This document shows, piece after piece, positions 14,463 to 23,643 of a stretch of 64,000 bases of DNA (its first letter is position 1; each line of letters begins with the position of its first letter). Under the pieces are notes generated by a model, which saw only the letters and a list, made by a program, of their open reading frames with translations, searched no databases and was not told the origin of the DNA. A program made the position numbers and the translations under genes. The stretch is from Sulfurimicrobium lacus (GTDB lineage Bacteria; Pseudomonadota; Gammaproteobacteria; Burkholderiales; Sulfuricellaceae): positions 851,501-915,500 of the forward strand of contig NZ_AP022853.1 of assembly GCF_011764585.1 (NCBI RefSeq), in the 5' to 3' direction.

Positions 14463-17206
14463 AGCGCGACTCCATCGCCCGTCAGGCGGCTGTCAGGCTC
14501 ATTTTCAGCCTGGGGCTGTTCGTCGCGCTGATCGCGGTTTCCACCGCGCAAATCTACAAGACCGCTCTCAGCAAGGCGGCAGAGGAAAGAGCGAGCGATC
14601 TCGCTGCCTTTTACCAGTCGCGCCTGGCGCAGCTGGAGCACGACTGGGAGCTGCAGAGCCGGGATTTCAAGGTGCGCATCGAGACCACCCGCATCCTGGA
14701 GAGCCCGGAATCGGCCGTGGTCAACCTCCAGGCCTTCATGACGGTGCAGGGCACCAACCGGCGTTTCCAGCACCTGGTCATCGAGGACAGGCAGCGCGCG
14801 CCGGTATTCATTTACGGCAGCGAACTGGACCTCGTTACCGTGCCGCTGCAGAAAGCGGAAAGCGCCGGCTGGTATCGCCACCCATCTACCGGCGATCTCT
14901 ACCGTATTTTCTCCGGGCCGATCTGGCTCGGCGATGCCGGCATGGGACGGTTCGCCGTTTTCTACCGCCTGGACAACGCGCTGCTGCAACAGCTCAGCAC
15001 GCCCGGCGTGACGCTCGCCGCACTGTACAACACCATCCCCGTGGCGAACTCGACCGGTCAGCGCGGGCTGGAGCAGTCGGTTGTCCAGCCGCTGGTCTCC
15101 GACGACGTCGAGCGGCGTGAGGTTCCTTGGAGCGGCGCGCGCGGCGACGCGACCGTGCTGCGCATCGATGCGCCGGTCAAGGCCCTGTTCTCGCGCACCG
15201 AACTGGCGCTCGGGGTGAGCGTGATCCCGGTGTTCGACGGTTTCATCCTGTGGCTTACGCTGGGTACCTGGCTGATGCGCCAGGCGCGGCGTATCCGCGA
15301 TCTCGGCGGGGCGGTCGAGGAGTTTTCGCAACAGCGCGGCGTGACCGATCGGTTGCAGCAATGGATACATAGCGCCAAGGCCGGACACAGCGACGAGATT
15401 CACCAGGTCGGCCAGGCGTTCGAAAACATGGTGCAGCAGACCGTCGAGCGCGACGAGGAGCGGCTGCAGGAAGAAGCGCAGCGCCGCCTCGCCGCCATGG
15501 TGTTCGCCAACAGCAGCGAGGCCATCCTGATTTCAGACCGGCACAACCTCATCCTGGCGGTCAACCGGGCGTTCACGGAATTGACCGGTTATGCGGAAGC
15601 GGAGGTGCTCGGCCAGGACCCCAGAATGCTTTCCGCCGGCAAGGAAAGCCCCGCGTTCTATCACCAGATGTGGGCGGAATTGATGGAAGGCGGGCACTGG
15701 AGCGGAGAAGTCCACGATCGGCGCAAGGACGGCACGATCTACCTGAAATGGCTCAGCATCGCCGTCGTGCGCGATGCGGACGGCGCGATCACCAACTACG
15801 TCGGCGCTTTCACCGATATCACCGAGCGCAAGGAAGCCGAACAGCGCGTCCTCCACCTCGCCACCCACGACACGCTCACCGGTCTGCCGAACCGCAAGCT
15901 GCTGCTGGACCGCCTCGGCAGCGCGATCACCCTGTCGATCCGGGAGCAGCGCCATGTCGGCTTGCTGTTCCTCGATCTCGACAACTTCAAGTGGGTCAAC
16001 GACTCGCTCGGCCACGCCAGCGGCGACAAGCTGCTGATCGCCATCGGCGAGCGGCTGCAGGGCGTGATCAGGACATCGGACACGGTCGCGCGGCTCGGGG
16101 GCGACGAATTCGTGGTGCTGCTGATGCACCCGGATAGTCTGAACGACGTTTCGCACGTTGCGCAAAAGATCATCGACGCGGTCGCCCAGCCGCTGGACCT
16201 CAACGGCACCGATTTTCACGTCACCACTTCGATGGGCATCTGCGTCTTCCCCAACGACGGCGACAATCCGGAAACGCTGCTGCAGCACGCCGACACCGCG
16301 ATGTACGCCGCCAAGGCCGCCGGCCGCAACCAGTTCCGCTATTTCGACACAGCCATGAACCAGAAGGTGCTGGAGCGCATTCAGCTGGAGCAGGACTTGC
16401 GCCAAGCGCTGCAAAGAAGCGAATTCGAGGTCTATTACCAGCCGAAGCTGTGTGCCTCAACCAACGATTTCTGCGGGGCAGAAGCGCTCATCCGCTGGAA
16501 CCACCCGGTGCATGGACTAGTGTCGCCGGCCAAGTTCATCCCGCTGGCGGAAGAAAACGGCATCATCATCCCGCTCGGGGAATGGATCATCCGCTCGGTG
16601 TGCGAACAGATCGGCCGCTGGCGCCGAGGCCTGGTTCCGACGCGGAAAATAGCGATCAACCTCTCGGCCCTGCAGCTGGAATCGGATACCTTCGTGGCAT
16701 CGGTCGACGCCATCCTGAAGGAAACCGGGACGCCGACCAGCCTGATCGAATTCGAGCTCACCGAAAGCATGGTGCTGCGCAGCCCGGACCGCTCGGTCAA
16801 TACCCTGACCCAGTTCCAGGCCATGGGTATCACGCTCGCCCTGGACGATTTCGGCACCGGCTACTCCAGCCTTTCCTACCTCAAGCGCCTGCCGGTGAAC
16901 ACCCTCAAGATCGACCGCAGTTTCGTCGAAGGGCTGCCCCACGCCAAGGACGATGCGCAGATCGTGCAGATGATCATCGCGCTGGCCAAGAGCATCCGCC
17001 TGGAAGTGGTGGCCGAAGGCATCGAGACCGAGGAGCAGATGGCTTTTCTCAAGCGGCTGGGGTGCGACCTGCTACAGGGATACCTGATCGCCAAGCCCAT
17101 GCCGGCTGCGGCATACGAGAGCCTGCTGCAAGCCAGGACCGCCGGGGGCTGCGATTGCGCGGTGAAATGTTCGCTCTACCCGGCAAGCGATCAGACGCAA
17201 GCGTAG
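14441..17206 (+). CDS. Membrane PAS-GGDEF-EAL cyclic-di-GMP protein
   Basis: 921 residues. N-terminal helix (about 17-37), a periplasmic sensor region to about 250, a second helix, then PAS (about 345-460), GGDEF (about 470-635; intact RLGGDEF near 552) and EAL (about 655-900; EALIRW near 680 and DDFGTGYSS near 802). Both catalytic motifs look intact, so synthesis and hydrolysis of c-di-GMP are both possible. The ATG lies inside the end of the binding-protein gene, indicating co-expression and probably sensing of a ligand via that protein. Confidence 0.9.
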   Translation: MGRTAQVKRDSIARQAAVRLIFSLGLFVALIAVSTAQIYKTALSKAAEERASDLAAFYQSRLAQLEHDWELQSRDFKVRIETTRILESPESAVVNLQAFMTVQGTNRRFQHLVIEDRQRAPVFIYGSELDLVTVPLQKAESAGWYRHPSTGDLYRIFSGPIWLGDAGMGRFAVFYRLDNALLQQLSTPGVTLAALYNTIPVANSTGQRGLEQSVVQPLVSDDVERREVPWSGARGDATVLRIDAPVKALFSRTELALGVSVIPVFDGFILWLTLGTWLMRQARRIRDLGGAVEEFSQQRGVTDRLQQWIHSAKAGHSDEIHQVGQAFENMVQQTVERDEERLQEEAQRRLAAMVFANSSEAILISDRHNLILAVNRAFTELTGYAEAEVLGQDPRMLSAGKESPAFYHQMWAELMEGGHWSGEVHDRRKDGTIYLKWLSIAVVRDADGAITNYVGAFTDITERKEAEQRVLHLATHDTLTGLPNRKLLLDRLGSAITLSIREQRHVGLLFLDLDNFKWVNDSLGHASGDKLLIAIGERLQGVIRTSDTVARLGGDEFVVLLMHPDSLNDVSHVAQKIIDAVAQPLDLNGTDFHVTTSMGICVFPNDGDNPETLLQHADTAMYAAKAAGRNQFRYFDTAMNQKVLERIQLEQDLRQALQRSEFEVYYQPKLCASTNDFCGAEALIRWNHPVHGLVSPAKFIPLAEENGIIIPLGEWIIRSVCEQIGRWRRGLVPTRKIAINLSALQLESDTFVASVDAILKETGTPTSLIEFELTESMVLRSPDRSVNTLTQFQAMGITLALDDFGTGYSSLSYLKRLPVNTLKIDRSFVEGLPHAKDDAQIVQMIIALAKSIRLEVVAEGIETEEQMAFLKRLGCDLLQGYLIAKPMPAAAYESLLQARTAGGCDCAVKCSLYPASDQTQA

Positions 17207-17215
17207 TTCCCCCGT

Positions 17216-17716
17216 CTACCACTTGCGCACGTCGCAGCAATGCTTGTCGTTCGCGGCGAGATTATCCAGCTCGTTCTCTTCCTCGTAATGCATGAAGGCG
17301 CGGCGCAGGCGCTCGCTCCAGCCGTTCCCCAGCTGCACGCCGATGGACGCCAGCTGTTCCTCGATCAACTCCGCCGAGGTGTCGAGCAGGTCGTAGTGGA
17401 TTTCCAGCGAGTCACCACGGGCCGCGACCAGCCTGATGCCCATCACGCCGCGCAGGGCGTTTTCCACCGTGACCGCCTGATCCGGCGAGAGGGGGGTGGC
17501 CAAGAGCAGGCGCCGCTTCTTGATGAGTTCGATACCCTGTTGCTTGGGCGCTTTCCGGTCCGGTTCGCCGACATAGAGCAGGGGTTTGGCGAGGAAACGT
17601 TGCAGGCACTGCTCCGAGCAGAAGTAGTAGCTGATGCCGCGGTAAACCGTCTGGATCGCGGTGGAGGAAGCTGCTATTTCCATCCCGCAGACCGGGTCCT
17701 TTGTCAGGGTATTCAT
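17216..17716 (-). CDS. YHS-domain metal-binding protein
   Basis: 166 residues started at MNTLTKDPVCGMEI, preceded by GGAGGG. The N-terminal YHS domain has DPVCGM and YYFCSEQCLQRFLAKP, the Cys pattern of heavy-metal binding TRASH/YHS domains. The remainder carries TPLSPDQAVTVENALRGVMG-type sequence resembling a heavy-metal-associated ferredoxin-like fold, and a Cys pair near the end (KHCCDV). It is probably cytoplasmic metal handling; no transporter adjoins. Convergent with the GGDEF-EAL gene. Confidence 0.78.
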   Translation of the reverse strand: MNTLTKDPVCGMEIAASSTAIQTVYRGISYYFCSEQCLQRFLAKPLLYVGEPDRKAPKQQGIELIKKRRLLLATPLSPDQAVTVENALRGVMGIRLVAARGDSLEIHYDLLDTSAELIEEQLASIGVQLGNGWSERLRRAFMHYEEENELDNLAANDKHCCDVRKW

Positions 17717-17880
17717 TGCGCGCCCTCCGGATCGAGGAAAATCCTGTAAACATTTGACAAGGCCCGATCCCGATAAATTCCACGCGGCCGGCGCTGTCCG
17801 AAAGGGTGCCGAGCTGTTGCGGTTCACGCCCGGGGCCAGTATTCTGGCGAACCTGTCGTGAAGTGAAAAAGGAGAAAACA

Positions 17881-18615
17881 ATGACACGCATGCTATGGAT
17901 TCTGGCTTTGCAGCTGTTCATCGGCACGGCCTGGGGCGCCGATTACGTGCGTGAACAGAAATGGGCCGACGAGGTCACGCCGGCCGTCGTAACCGGCGAC
18001 CCGGTTTACCTGGAGGCGCGCAACCACAAATTCCTCACCCTCTTCACCGAAGTGCCCGACGCCAAGGCGGCGCTGGTCATCGTTCACGGCCTGGGCGTGC
18101 ATCCCGACTGGAACCTGATCGGCGTGCTGCGCACCCAGCTGGCGGACGCCGGCTACACCACGCTGTCGGTGCAGATGCCGGTGCTGAAAAACGAGGCCAG
18201 GGGCGAGGACTATCCGCCCACTTTTCCCGAAGCCGCTCAGCGCCTGGAGCAGGCGGTGGCCTTTCTGAAGGCCAAGGGCTACAAGAAAGTCGCCATCGTT
18301 TCCCACAGCATGGGTTCACGCATGAGCCACTACTACCTGAGCCGCGCCAAGGGCCACCCGGTGGATGCCTGGGTGGCGATCGGCATGGGCGGGCCGGAGA
18401 TCTACCGCGGCGTCGCTATCCCGGTGCTCGACCTGTACGGCGAGAACGACCTGCCCATCGTGCTGAAAGGCGCCGCCAAGCGTGCGGCTTCGCTCAAGGC
18501 GAACGCGAACAGCGCGCAGATCGTGGCGCCGAAAACCGACCATTTCTTCACCGATCGCGATGCGGAGTTGGTGAAATATGTGAAGGATTATCTGGACAAG
18601 GCGCTGGGCGGGTAG
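17881..18615 (+). CDS. Exported alpha/beta-hydrolase, DUF3530-like
   Basis: 244 residues, signal peptide MTRMLWILALQLFIGTAWG, preceded by AAGGAG. The hydrolase features are oxyanion strand LVIVHGLGVHPDW, nucleophile elbow SHSMGS (in place of the classical GxSxG), acid strand LDLYGENDLP and a late His in KTDHFF. DUF3530 proteins are periplasmic with unknown substrate. It is followed by a strong bidirectional terminator. Confidence 0.8.
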   Translation: MTRMLWILALQLFIGTAWGADYVREQKWADEVTPAVVTGDPVYLEARNHKFLTLFTEVPDAKAALVIVHGLGVHPDWNLIGVLRTQLADAGYTTLSVQMPVLKNEARGEDYPPTFPEAAQRLEQAVAFLKAKGYKKVAIVSHSMGSRMSHYYLSRAKGHPVDAWVAIGMGGPEIYRGVAIPVLDLYGENDLPIVLKGAAKRAASLKANANSAQIVAPKTDHFFTDRDAELVKYVKDYLDKALGG

Positions 18616-18644
18616 CCCATGTGACTCGCCCCCGCTTGCGGCAA

Positions 18645-18676
18645 TAAAAAAAGGCGCAAATCTGCGCCTTTTTTAA
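18645..18676. terminator. Bidirectional rho-independent terminator
   Basis: AAAAAAAGGCGCA / TGCGCCTTTTTT forms a tight stem with A- and T-tracts on the two sides. It serves the convergent hydrolase (plus) and HiPIP (minus) genes. Confidence 0.9.
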
Positions 18677-18699
18677 ATTCGATTGCTCGAAATAAACGA

Positions 18700-18996
18700 T
18701 TATTTCTTGGGGATGGCAGCCCAGGCCACGCAGTAGCCAGTGGGGGAAATCTCGGTGTCACCGGCGAAAATCTTGCAGCCGCCGAGGTCCTTGGGCGTTT
18801 TGCCCGGAACGAACTGCATGCAGGTCGCGCAGTGCTTGTCGCCCAGCGGCTTGTCCTGGTATTTCATGGAGGTGCGCATTGCTGCATTGGTGGCGGCCAT
18901 CGCGTTGCCCGACACGGACAGCACTGGAATCATGGCGAGAGCGGCGCCGCCGATTTTAAGGAATTGGCGGCGGGAGGTCTTGATGGTTTCTTTCAC
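18700..18996 (-). CDS. High-potential iron-sulfur protein (HiPIP)
   Basis: 98 residues from a GTG at 18996 with AAAAGGAAACA upstream; this start places the twin-arginine signal SRRQFLKIGGAALAMIP near the N-terminus. The mature part has the HiPIP cysteine pattern CATC...GGCKIF...GYCVAW, four Cys binding a [4Fe-4S] cluster. It acts as a periplasmic electron carrier between cytochrome bc1 and oxidases or photosynthetic/sulfur-oxidation partners. It is monocistronic between a terminator and a divergent kinase gene. Confidence 0.9.
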   Translation of the reverse strand: MKETIKTSRRQFLKIGGAALAMIPVLSVSGNAMAATNAAMRTSMKYQDKPLGDKHCATCMQFVPGKTPKDLGGCKIFAGDTEISPTGYCVAWAAIPKK

Positions 18997-19311
18997 GGTC
19001 TGTTTCCTTTTCGTAATACGGTTGATGAACCCCCATGCGGGGCTACTCGGGGTACTGTCACATCGGCCCTTCGCCTGAGTCGAGTCCATATCTCCGGGCG
19101 GATAAGCCAGCGTTATTATGCGACAATTTTGATAAAACGCATAGGACCTGTAGGTCCAGTTATCCGCCTAATTTCCCTGCATCTGCGGATCTCATTTTGC
19201 CTTCTGCCCAGAGTACTGCGAGCCGGCCGCTTCAGCCTGCGCGTTCAAGCCGGATAGCAGTCCCGGCGCCGATAAAGCATAATCGCGAAACTTAAATGAG
19301 GGTGAATCTGC
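18997..19311. other. Divergent intergenic region, HiPIP / histidine kinase
   Basis: No gene is visible in these 315 bp. It must contain both divergent promoters. I see a short hairpin (CCCCATGCGGGG) in the HiPIP leader and a perfect inverted repeat GGACCTGTAGGTCC at 19144-19157, which could be an operator. No convincing -35/-10 pair stands out. Confidence 0.45.
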
Positions 19312-20943
19312 ATGTTCGACAATTTCAAGATCAGCACCAGACTGATGTTGCTGACGGGCAGTCTGCTTGTGCTGCTGACGATAGTGGGATTCATGGGGTT
19401 AAGAGGGGTGTCCGGCACCAGCGAAGGCCTGCGCTCGGTCTATGAAAGCAACACCGTTCCCCTGGTTCAGCTGGGGGAGGTGCTCGACGTGGTCTACCAG
19501 TCGCGCGCCCAGGTCATTACCGGCATGAGCGCAAACAGTTCCAGCGCCGCGGACGTGCATTTCCAGGCGGTGGAAAAGGTCAACGAGCAGTTGAAGCGGA
19601 TATGGGGCGCTTACCGGGCCTCAGTGGTTTCCGCGGAAGTAAAGGAACAGGCCGCGAACTTCGAGCGGGCTTGGGATGCCTACGCCGAATCCGGGAACAG
19701 AACCATAGAACTGGCGCGCAGCGGCGCTTATGAAACGGCCAGCGATTTCATGAAAACGGAGTCGGCGAGGAAATTCGACGCTGCCCGGGACGCGCTGCTG
19801 AACCTGATGCGCTACGAGAAAGAGACCGCCAGGGATTCCTTCGAGAAAACCAGTCGATCCAACAACACCACCCGGATGCTGGTGCTGATCACCCTGCTGC
19901 TGGGTCTGGCCATCGGCGCCGGTCAGTCTTACGGCACCATCCACTCCATCGCCAGCCGCTTGAACCTGATGCAGACGACCATTGGCGAAATCGAACATTC
20001 ATCGGACTATTCCAAGCGCGTTCCCATCGCCAGCCGGGATGAGCTCGGCCAGACCGCGAAATCGTTCAACGAACTCATGGGCGTGCTGCAGTGGGAGACG
20101 GAGGAACAGAAGGCCCTGATCCGGAAGCTGGAGGAAGCCCACAACCAGCTGCTGCAATCGGAGAAAATGGCCTCCATCGGCCAGTTGGCGGCGGGCGTGG
20201 CGCACGAGATCAACAACCCTATCGGCTACGTCAATTCCAACCTCGGCAGCCTGGAAAAATACATCGACACCCTGTTCCGGGTCCTGGCCGCCTGCGAGCG
20301 TGCCGAGTGCGCCCTGGGCGACCAGCCTATCCTGGAGGAAATTCGTTCCCTGAAGCGGGAGGCGGACTGGGAATTCATCAAGCAGGACATCCTCGACCTG
20401 CTCAAGGAGTCCACCGACGGCATCTTGCGGGTGAAGCGCATCGTGCAGGACCTCAAGGACTTCTCCCACGTCGACGAAGCCGAATGGCAATGGGTCGACC
20501 TGCACAAGGGCATCGACAGCACGCTCAACGTGGTGCACAACGAACTCAAATACAATTCCGAAGTCATCAAGGAATACGGCGAGCTCCCCCAGGTGGAATG
20601 CCTGGCGCACCAGCTCAACCAGGTATTCATGAACATCCTGGTCAACGCCTCGCACGCCATCGGCCCGGACGGTCACGGGCGCATCACCATCCGCAGCGGG
20701 ACGCAGGACGACAAGGTGTGGGTCGAGATATCCGACAACGGCAAGGGCATCGCGCCGGAAAACCTCAAGCGCATCTTCGACCCGTTCTTCACCACCAAGC
20801 CGGTAGGCAAGGGCACCGGGCTGGGGCTGTCGCTGTCCTACGGCATCGTCGAAAAGCACCACGGCAGGATCGAGGTGGAAAGCGAAGTCGGCAAGGGCAC
20901 GACTTTCAGGATATGGGTTCCGGTGCGACAGTCAGCGGCGTGA
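19312..20943 (+). CDS. Membrane sensor histidine kinase (4-helix-bundle sensor)
   Basis: 543 residues. Helix at about 11-30, a helical periplasmic domain like the 4HB_MCP sensor (about 31-185), second helix (about 188-208), HAMP (to about 260) and coiled coil. The H-box AAGVAHEINNPIGYVNSNL has its His near 296, and the NtrB/ZraS-like ATPase domain has N-box NILVNASHAIG, DNGKGI and GTGLGLSL. No response regulator is adjacent. The binding-protein gene that follows, on the opposite strand, may share its signal. Confidence 0.87.
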   Translation: MFDNFKISTRLMLLTGSLLVLLTIVGFMGLRGVSGTSEGLRSVYESNTVPLVQLGEVLDVVYQSRAQVITGMSANSSSAADVHFQAVEKVNEQLKRIWGAYRASVVSAEVKEQAANFERAWDAYAESGNRTIELARSGAYETASDFMKTESARKFDAARDALLNLMRYEKETARDSFEKTSRSNNTTRMLVLITLLLGLAIGAGQSYGTIHSIASRLNLMQTTIGEIEHSSDYSKRVPIASRDELGQTAKSFNELMGVLQWETEEQKALIRKLEEAHNQLLQSEKMASIGQLAAGVAHEINNPIGYVNSNLGSLEKYIDTLFRVLAACERAECALGDQPILEEIRSLKREADWEFIKQDILDLLKESTDGILRVKRIVQDLKDFSHVDEAEWQWVDLHKGIDSTLNVVHNELKYNSEVIKEYGELPQVECLAHQLNQVFMNILVNASHAIGPDGHGRITIRSGTQDDKVWVEISDNGKGIAPENLKRIFDPFFTTKPVGKGTGLGLSLSYGIVEKHHGRIEVESEVGKGTTFRIWVPVRQSAA

Positions 20944-21017
20944 GCTTTTCGCCTAATTCAGCAGCCGGCCTTTCCTGGTAATGACGTTGATGTCGACGTA
21001 TCTGGAGCCCCGGTTGC

Positions 21018-22100
21018 TCAAGGGGAAAATTCCAGGTAGAAGCCGCCGATATCCATGCTTTTCGTCTCTTTCAGCGCAGCCGTCAGTTGCGCCGGCGTGA
21101 AGTCCTTGCCGATGTTCCTCAGCGCGCTGACCAGCATCTTCGCGGCGATGAAGCCTTCCAGCGTGAGGTGGGAAGGCGCTTCGTCACGGTAGATTTCCAT
21201 GATCTTGCGGTGCTCGGCGACGACAGGTACGGACCAGTTGCTCGGATGGGGCACGACTTCGGAGAGCATGACGCCGGCGGCCAGGTCCTTGCCGGCGATT
21301 TCGAACAAGGTCTGGTGGTTGATCATGGAGAGACCGAAAATATAGGCCCCCGCATCCACTTGCCGGTATGCCTTGATGAACTGCGCTGCGGGCAAGGTTT
21401 CCAGAATCACGATGATGGCCTGGGGCTTGCTGGCAAGGGTGGATTTGATCGCGGTATCGAGCCCGGCCTGTTCCAGGCCGACCGGGTACTTGCCCGTCAG
21501 GTACATGTTCTTGCTCTTCAGCGCGCTCTCGACGGCGGTTAAAGCCGAGCTGCCGTAGCTGTCCGCTGCGTACACCGCCGCGAAACGGGTGATACCCAGG
21601 CTGAGGAAATGGCCCACCAGCTTTCGTGCCTCGCTGGCATAGCTGGGGCGGACAAAAAATATGTGGTCGTTGCCCTGTTTCAGTTCGATGCCGGATAGTG
21701 GCGCCACCAGGGGGATCTTCGAGGTTTCGAACTCGGCGTTGCGCAACAGCTCGTCCATGCTGCCTTCGCCGAAATAGCCGAAAAGAATGTCGACTTTCTG
21801 TTTGCCGAGAAAATTCCTGCTGATCTGGGCCGATTTTTCCGCCGATCCCCCGTTGTCCACGGCGATATGGGAAATTTTCCGCCCATGGATGCCGCCGGTC
21901 GAATTGACGTAATCGAAATAAACCTTGGCCCCGGCGAGATAATCCTTGCCGATGTCGCCGAGCGGACCGGAGATGTCGATCGATTGCCCAATCAGGATGT
22001 CCCGCGCGACGGCCGGGGAAGCCATGAGGAAAGCGCACGGGAGCAACAGGGCAAGCGCCCAGCCGCGCAGGGCGGAAAGCGTGGTAAGTGGAGTGTTCAT
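21018..22100 (-). CDS. Branched-chain amino-acid/amide-type periplasmic binding protein, 3' frameshift
   Basis: 360 residues. Signal peptide to about 32 (MASPAVARD), then a type I periplasmic binding fold (LivK/Peripla_BP_6) with ILIGQSIDISGPLGDIGKDY and GRKISHIAVDNGG. The frame ends after GGFYLEFSP, short of the family's usual end. In another frame the DNA immediately continues as SNRGSRYVDINVITRKGRL and stops at 20953, which is the expected family C-terminus. A one-base change in the run at 21021-21031 would explain it. No ABC permease adjoins, so a sensory role with the neighbouring kinase and cyclase is possible. Confidence 0.82.
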   Translation of the reverse strand: MNTPLTTLSALRGWALALLLPCAFLMASPAVARDILIGQSIDISGPLGDIGKDYLAGAKVYFDYVNSTGGIHGRKISHIAVDNGGSAEKSAQISRNFLGKQKVDILFGYFGEGSMDELLRNAEFETSKIPLVAPLSGIELKQGNDHIFFVRPSYASEARKLVGHFLSLGITRFAAVYAADSYGSSALTAVESALKSKNMYLTGKYPVGLEQAGLDTAIKSTLASKPQAIIVILETLPAAQFIKAYRQVDAGAYIFGLSMINHQTLFEIAGKDLAAGVMLSEVVPHPSNWSVPVVAEHRKIMEIYRDEAPSHLTLEGFIAAKMLVSALRNIGKDFTPAQLTAALKETKSMDIGGFYLEFSP

Positions 22101-22187
22101 GAAATCGCCGGTCTGACAGGTAAGGAGCGGCGAAGTGTATATGGCCTTTGTTACACCATTATTTATGCCCCGGAGCGAGAAACACGC

Positions 22188-23117
22188 CTAATGGCATATC
22201 ACGCGGTTTCTGCCGGCATCCTTGGCTTCGTACATCGCCTCGTCCGCCCGGGCAATGACGTATTCGACATCGTCGCCTTCGCCTGCGGTGGTCGCGCCAA
22301 TGCTGACGGTCACAGGAATGGGTGTTGAGCTGCGCTTGGGCTTGACGGCCATTTCCGCCGTGATTTTCCTGATGCGTTCGGCCACCAGCACGGCGTCCGT
22401 CTTGCCGGTCTCGGGCAGCAGCATCACGAATTCTTCCCCGCCGAAACGCCCCATCTTGTCGTTTTCCCGCATCACCGAGCGGCATTGCGCCGCGAAAGAC
22501 TTGAGCACTTCGTCGCCGGTCGGGTGTCCCCACTGGTCGTTGATCTTCTTGAAGTGGTCGATGTCCATCATCAGGAATGACAGCGGATGTTTGTAGCGCT
22601 GCCCGCGCTGGATTTCCTCTTCCAGCAAATCCAGGATGGTGCGCCGGTTATACAGCCCGGTCAGCGGGTCCTCCCGGGAAAGCTTCATCAGGCTGGCCTC
22701 CAGCGCCTTCCGCTTGGTGATGTCGGTGAAGGTCCGGACGAACCCCTTCCCCGGCAAGGGGTTGTGCGTCAGCAGGCACCAGCGCGGGTCGCCGTTGATG
22801 AGCTGGGGAAACTCGAATTCGAAAGTGGCGGGCTCGTCGAGCTGGTAGATGGCGTAGTCCAGCATTTGCTGGTCCTGCCCGGTCGTCGCGGCCCATGTTC
22901 TGAGGATGTCCCGGAAATCGGCACCCACCTCGACCGTCCCGGGCGGAAGCTGAAACATCTCCTCGAAATGCCGGTTGAACGCCAGCGTGCGATAGTCCGG
23001 CCCGACCACGACCATGCCCTGGGTGATGTGATCCAGGACGATATTCAGAACGTCCGCTTGCTGGGGGAAGTGGTTCTTGTCGTACGAATTCCTGTTCCCG
23101 CCTGATTCATCCGTCAC
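22188..23117 (-). CDS. PAS-GGDEF diguanylate cyclase
   Basis: 309 residues, soluble. PAS domain of the PAS-7 type (about 20-130; LNIVLDHITQGMVVVGPDY), then a GGDEF domain with intact GGEEF near residue 224 (GRFGGEEFVMLLP) and no obvious inhibitory RxxD immediately before it. It synthesises c-di-GMP. It is the third gene in the local cluster of kinase, binding protein and cyclase, and lies upstream of the binding-protein gene on the same strand with an 87-bp gap. Confidence 0.88.
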   Translation of the reverse strand: MTDESGGNRNSYDKNHFPQQADVLNIVLDHITQGMVVVGPDYRTLAFNRHFEEMFQLPPGTVEVGADFRDILRTWAATTGQDQQMLDYAIYQLDEPATFEFEFPQLINGDPRWCLLTHNPLPGKGFVRTFTDITKRKALEASLMKLSREDPLTGLYNRRTILDLLEEEIQRGQRYKHPLSFLMMDIDHFKKINDQWGHPTGDEVLKSFAAQCRSVMRENDKMGRFGGEEFVMLLPETGKTDAVLVAERIRKITAEMAVKPKRSSTPIPVTVSIGATTAGEGDDVEYVIARADEAMYEAKDAGRNRVICH

Positions 23118-23269
23118 TGAGATCTCCCCGTATCTTTCCGGCTTGCAGCGATGCTTTTATCCCTACCGTTATCATGGCGCGATTATCGGCGCCAGCCAAG
23201 TGATAGTTATCGTTCGCGGCGCTCCTCCTGATGTGGAGCTTCACGCCAGAACTTTTTTCTGGAATCGGC

Positions 23270-23298
23270 TTGATAAGTGTACGCAATATACGTATATT
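23270..23298 (+). promoter_or_regulatory. Sigma70-type promoter of the higBA-like pair
   Basis: TTGATA at 23270-23275, a 17-bp spacer, and TATATT at 23293-23298 form a near-consensus promoter. The ATG of the toxin gene is at 23305, so the transcript would be leaderless or nearly so. No ribosome-binding sequence is seen before that ATG. Confidence 0.65.
23285..23298. promoter_or_regulatory. Palindromic operator candidate overlapping the -10
   Basis: AATATACGTATATT is a perfect 14-bp palindrome covering the -10 hexamer of the toxin-antitoxin promoter. This is the usual place and form for autorepression by the antitoxin. Confidence 0.6.
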
Positions 23299-23304
23299 AA
23301 AAAC

Positions 23305-23643
23305 ATGAAATCCATGTTTGTTGAACTTCCTTCTTTCTCACGCTACCGGGCTGATTACCTGGACGATGAAGGGTTCCGTGGCCTGCAGAGTGAACTCATG
23401 AAAAACCCAGCGGCGGGTGACGTGATCGAGGGAACCGGAGGATTGCGCAAGGTGCGCCATTCCGACCCAAGGCGCGGGAAGGGAAAGCGAGGCGGGTTGC
23501 GGGTGATCTATTTCTGGTGGGAAGCGGGCCGCCAGTTCTGGCTGTTCACCCTGTACAACAAGGACGAAATGGACGACCTGAGCGCGAAGGAAAGAAAGGC
23601 GCTCAGGGAAATGCTGAAACTGGAACTGGAGGCAAGGCGATGA
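23305..23643 (+). CDS. RelE/HigB-type toxin
   Basis: 112 residues from MKSMFVELPSFSRYR. It has the RelE-superfamily pattern: SFSRYRADYLDDEGFRGLQS, GGLRKVRHSDPRRGKGKRGG, LRVIYFWWEAGRQFWLFTLY and a C-terminal AKERKALREML. Such proteins are ribosome-dependent mRNA endonucleases. The toxin gene precedes the antitoxin gene, the HigBA order, and its stop overlaps the antitoxin start (ATGA). The frame extends upstream through the promoter, but the internal ATG fits the family. Confidence 0.85.
   Translation: MKSMFVELPSFSRYRADYLDDEGFRGLQSELMKNPAAGDVIEGTGGLRKVRHSDPRRGKGKRGGLRVIYFWWEAGRQFWLFTLYNKDEMDDLSAKERKALREMLKLELEARR

Noticed and set aside
13622-15403. Long minus-strand frame opposite the binding-protein and GGDEF-EAL genes
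   Set aside because: Antisense shadow of two recognisable genes; no ribosome site or motif.
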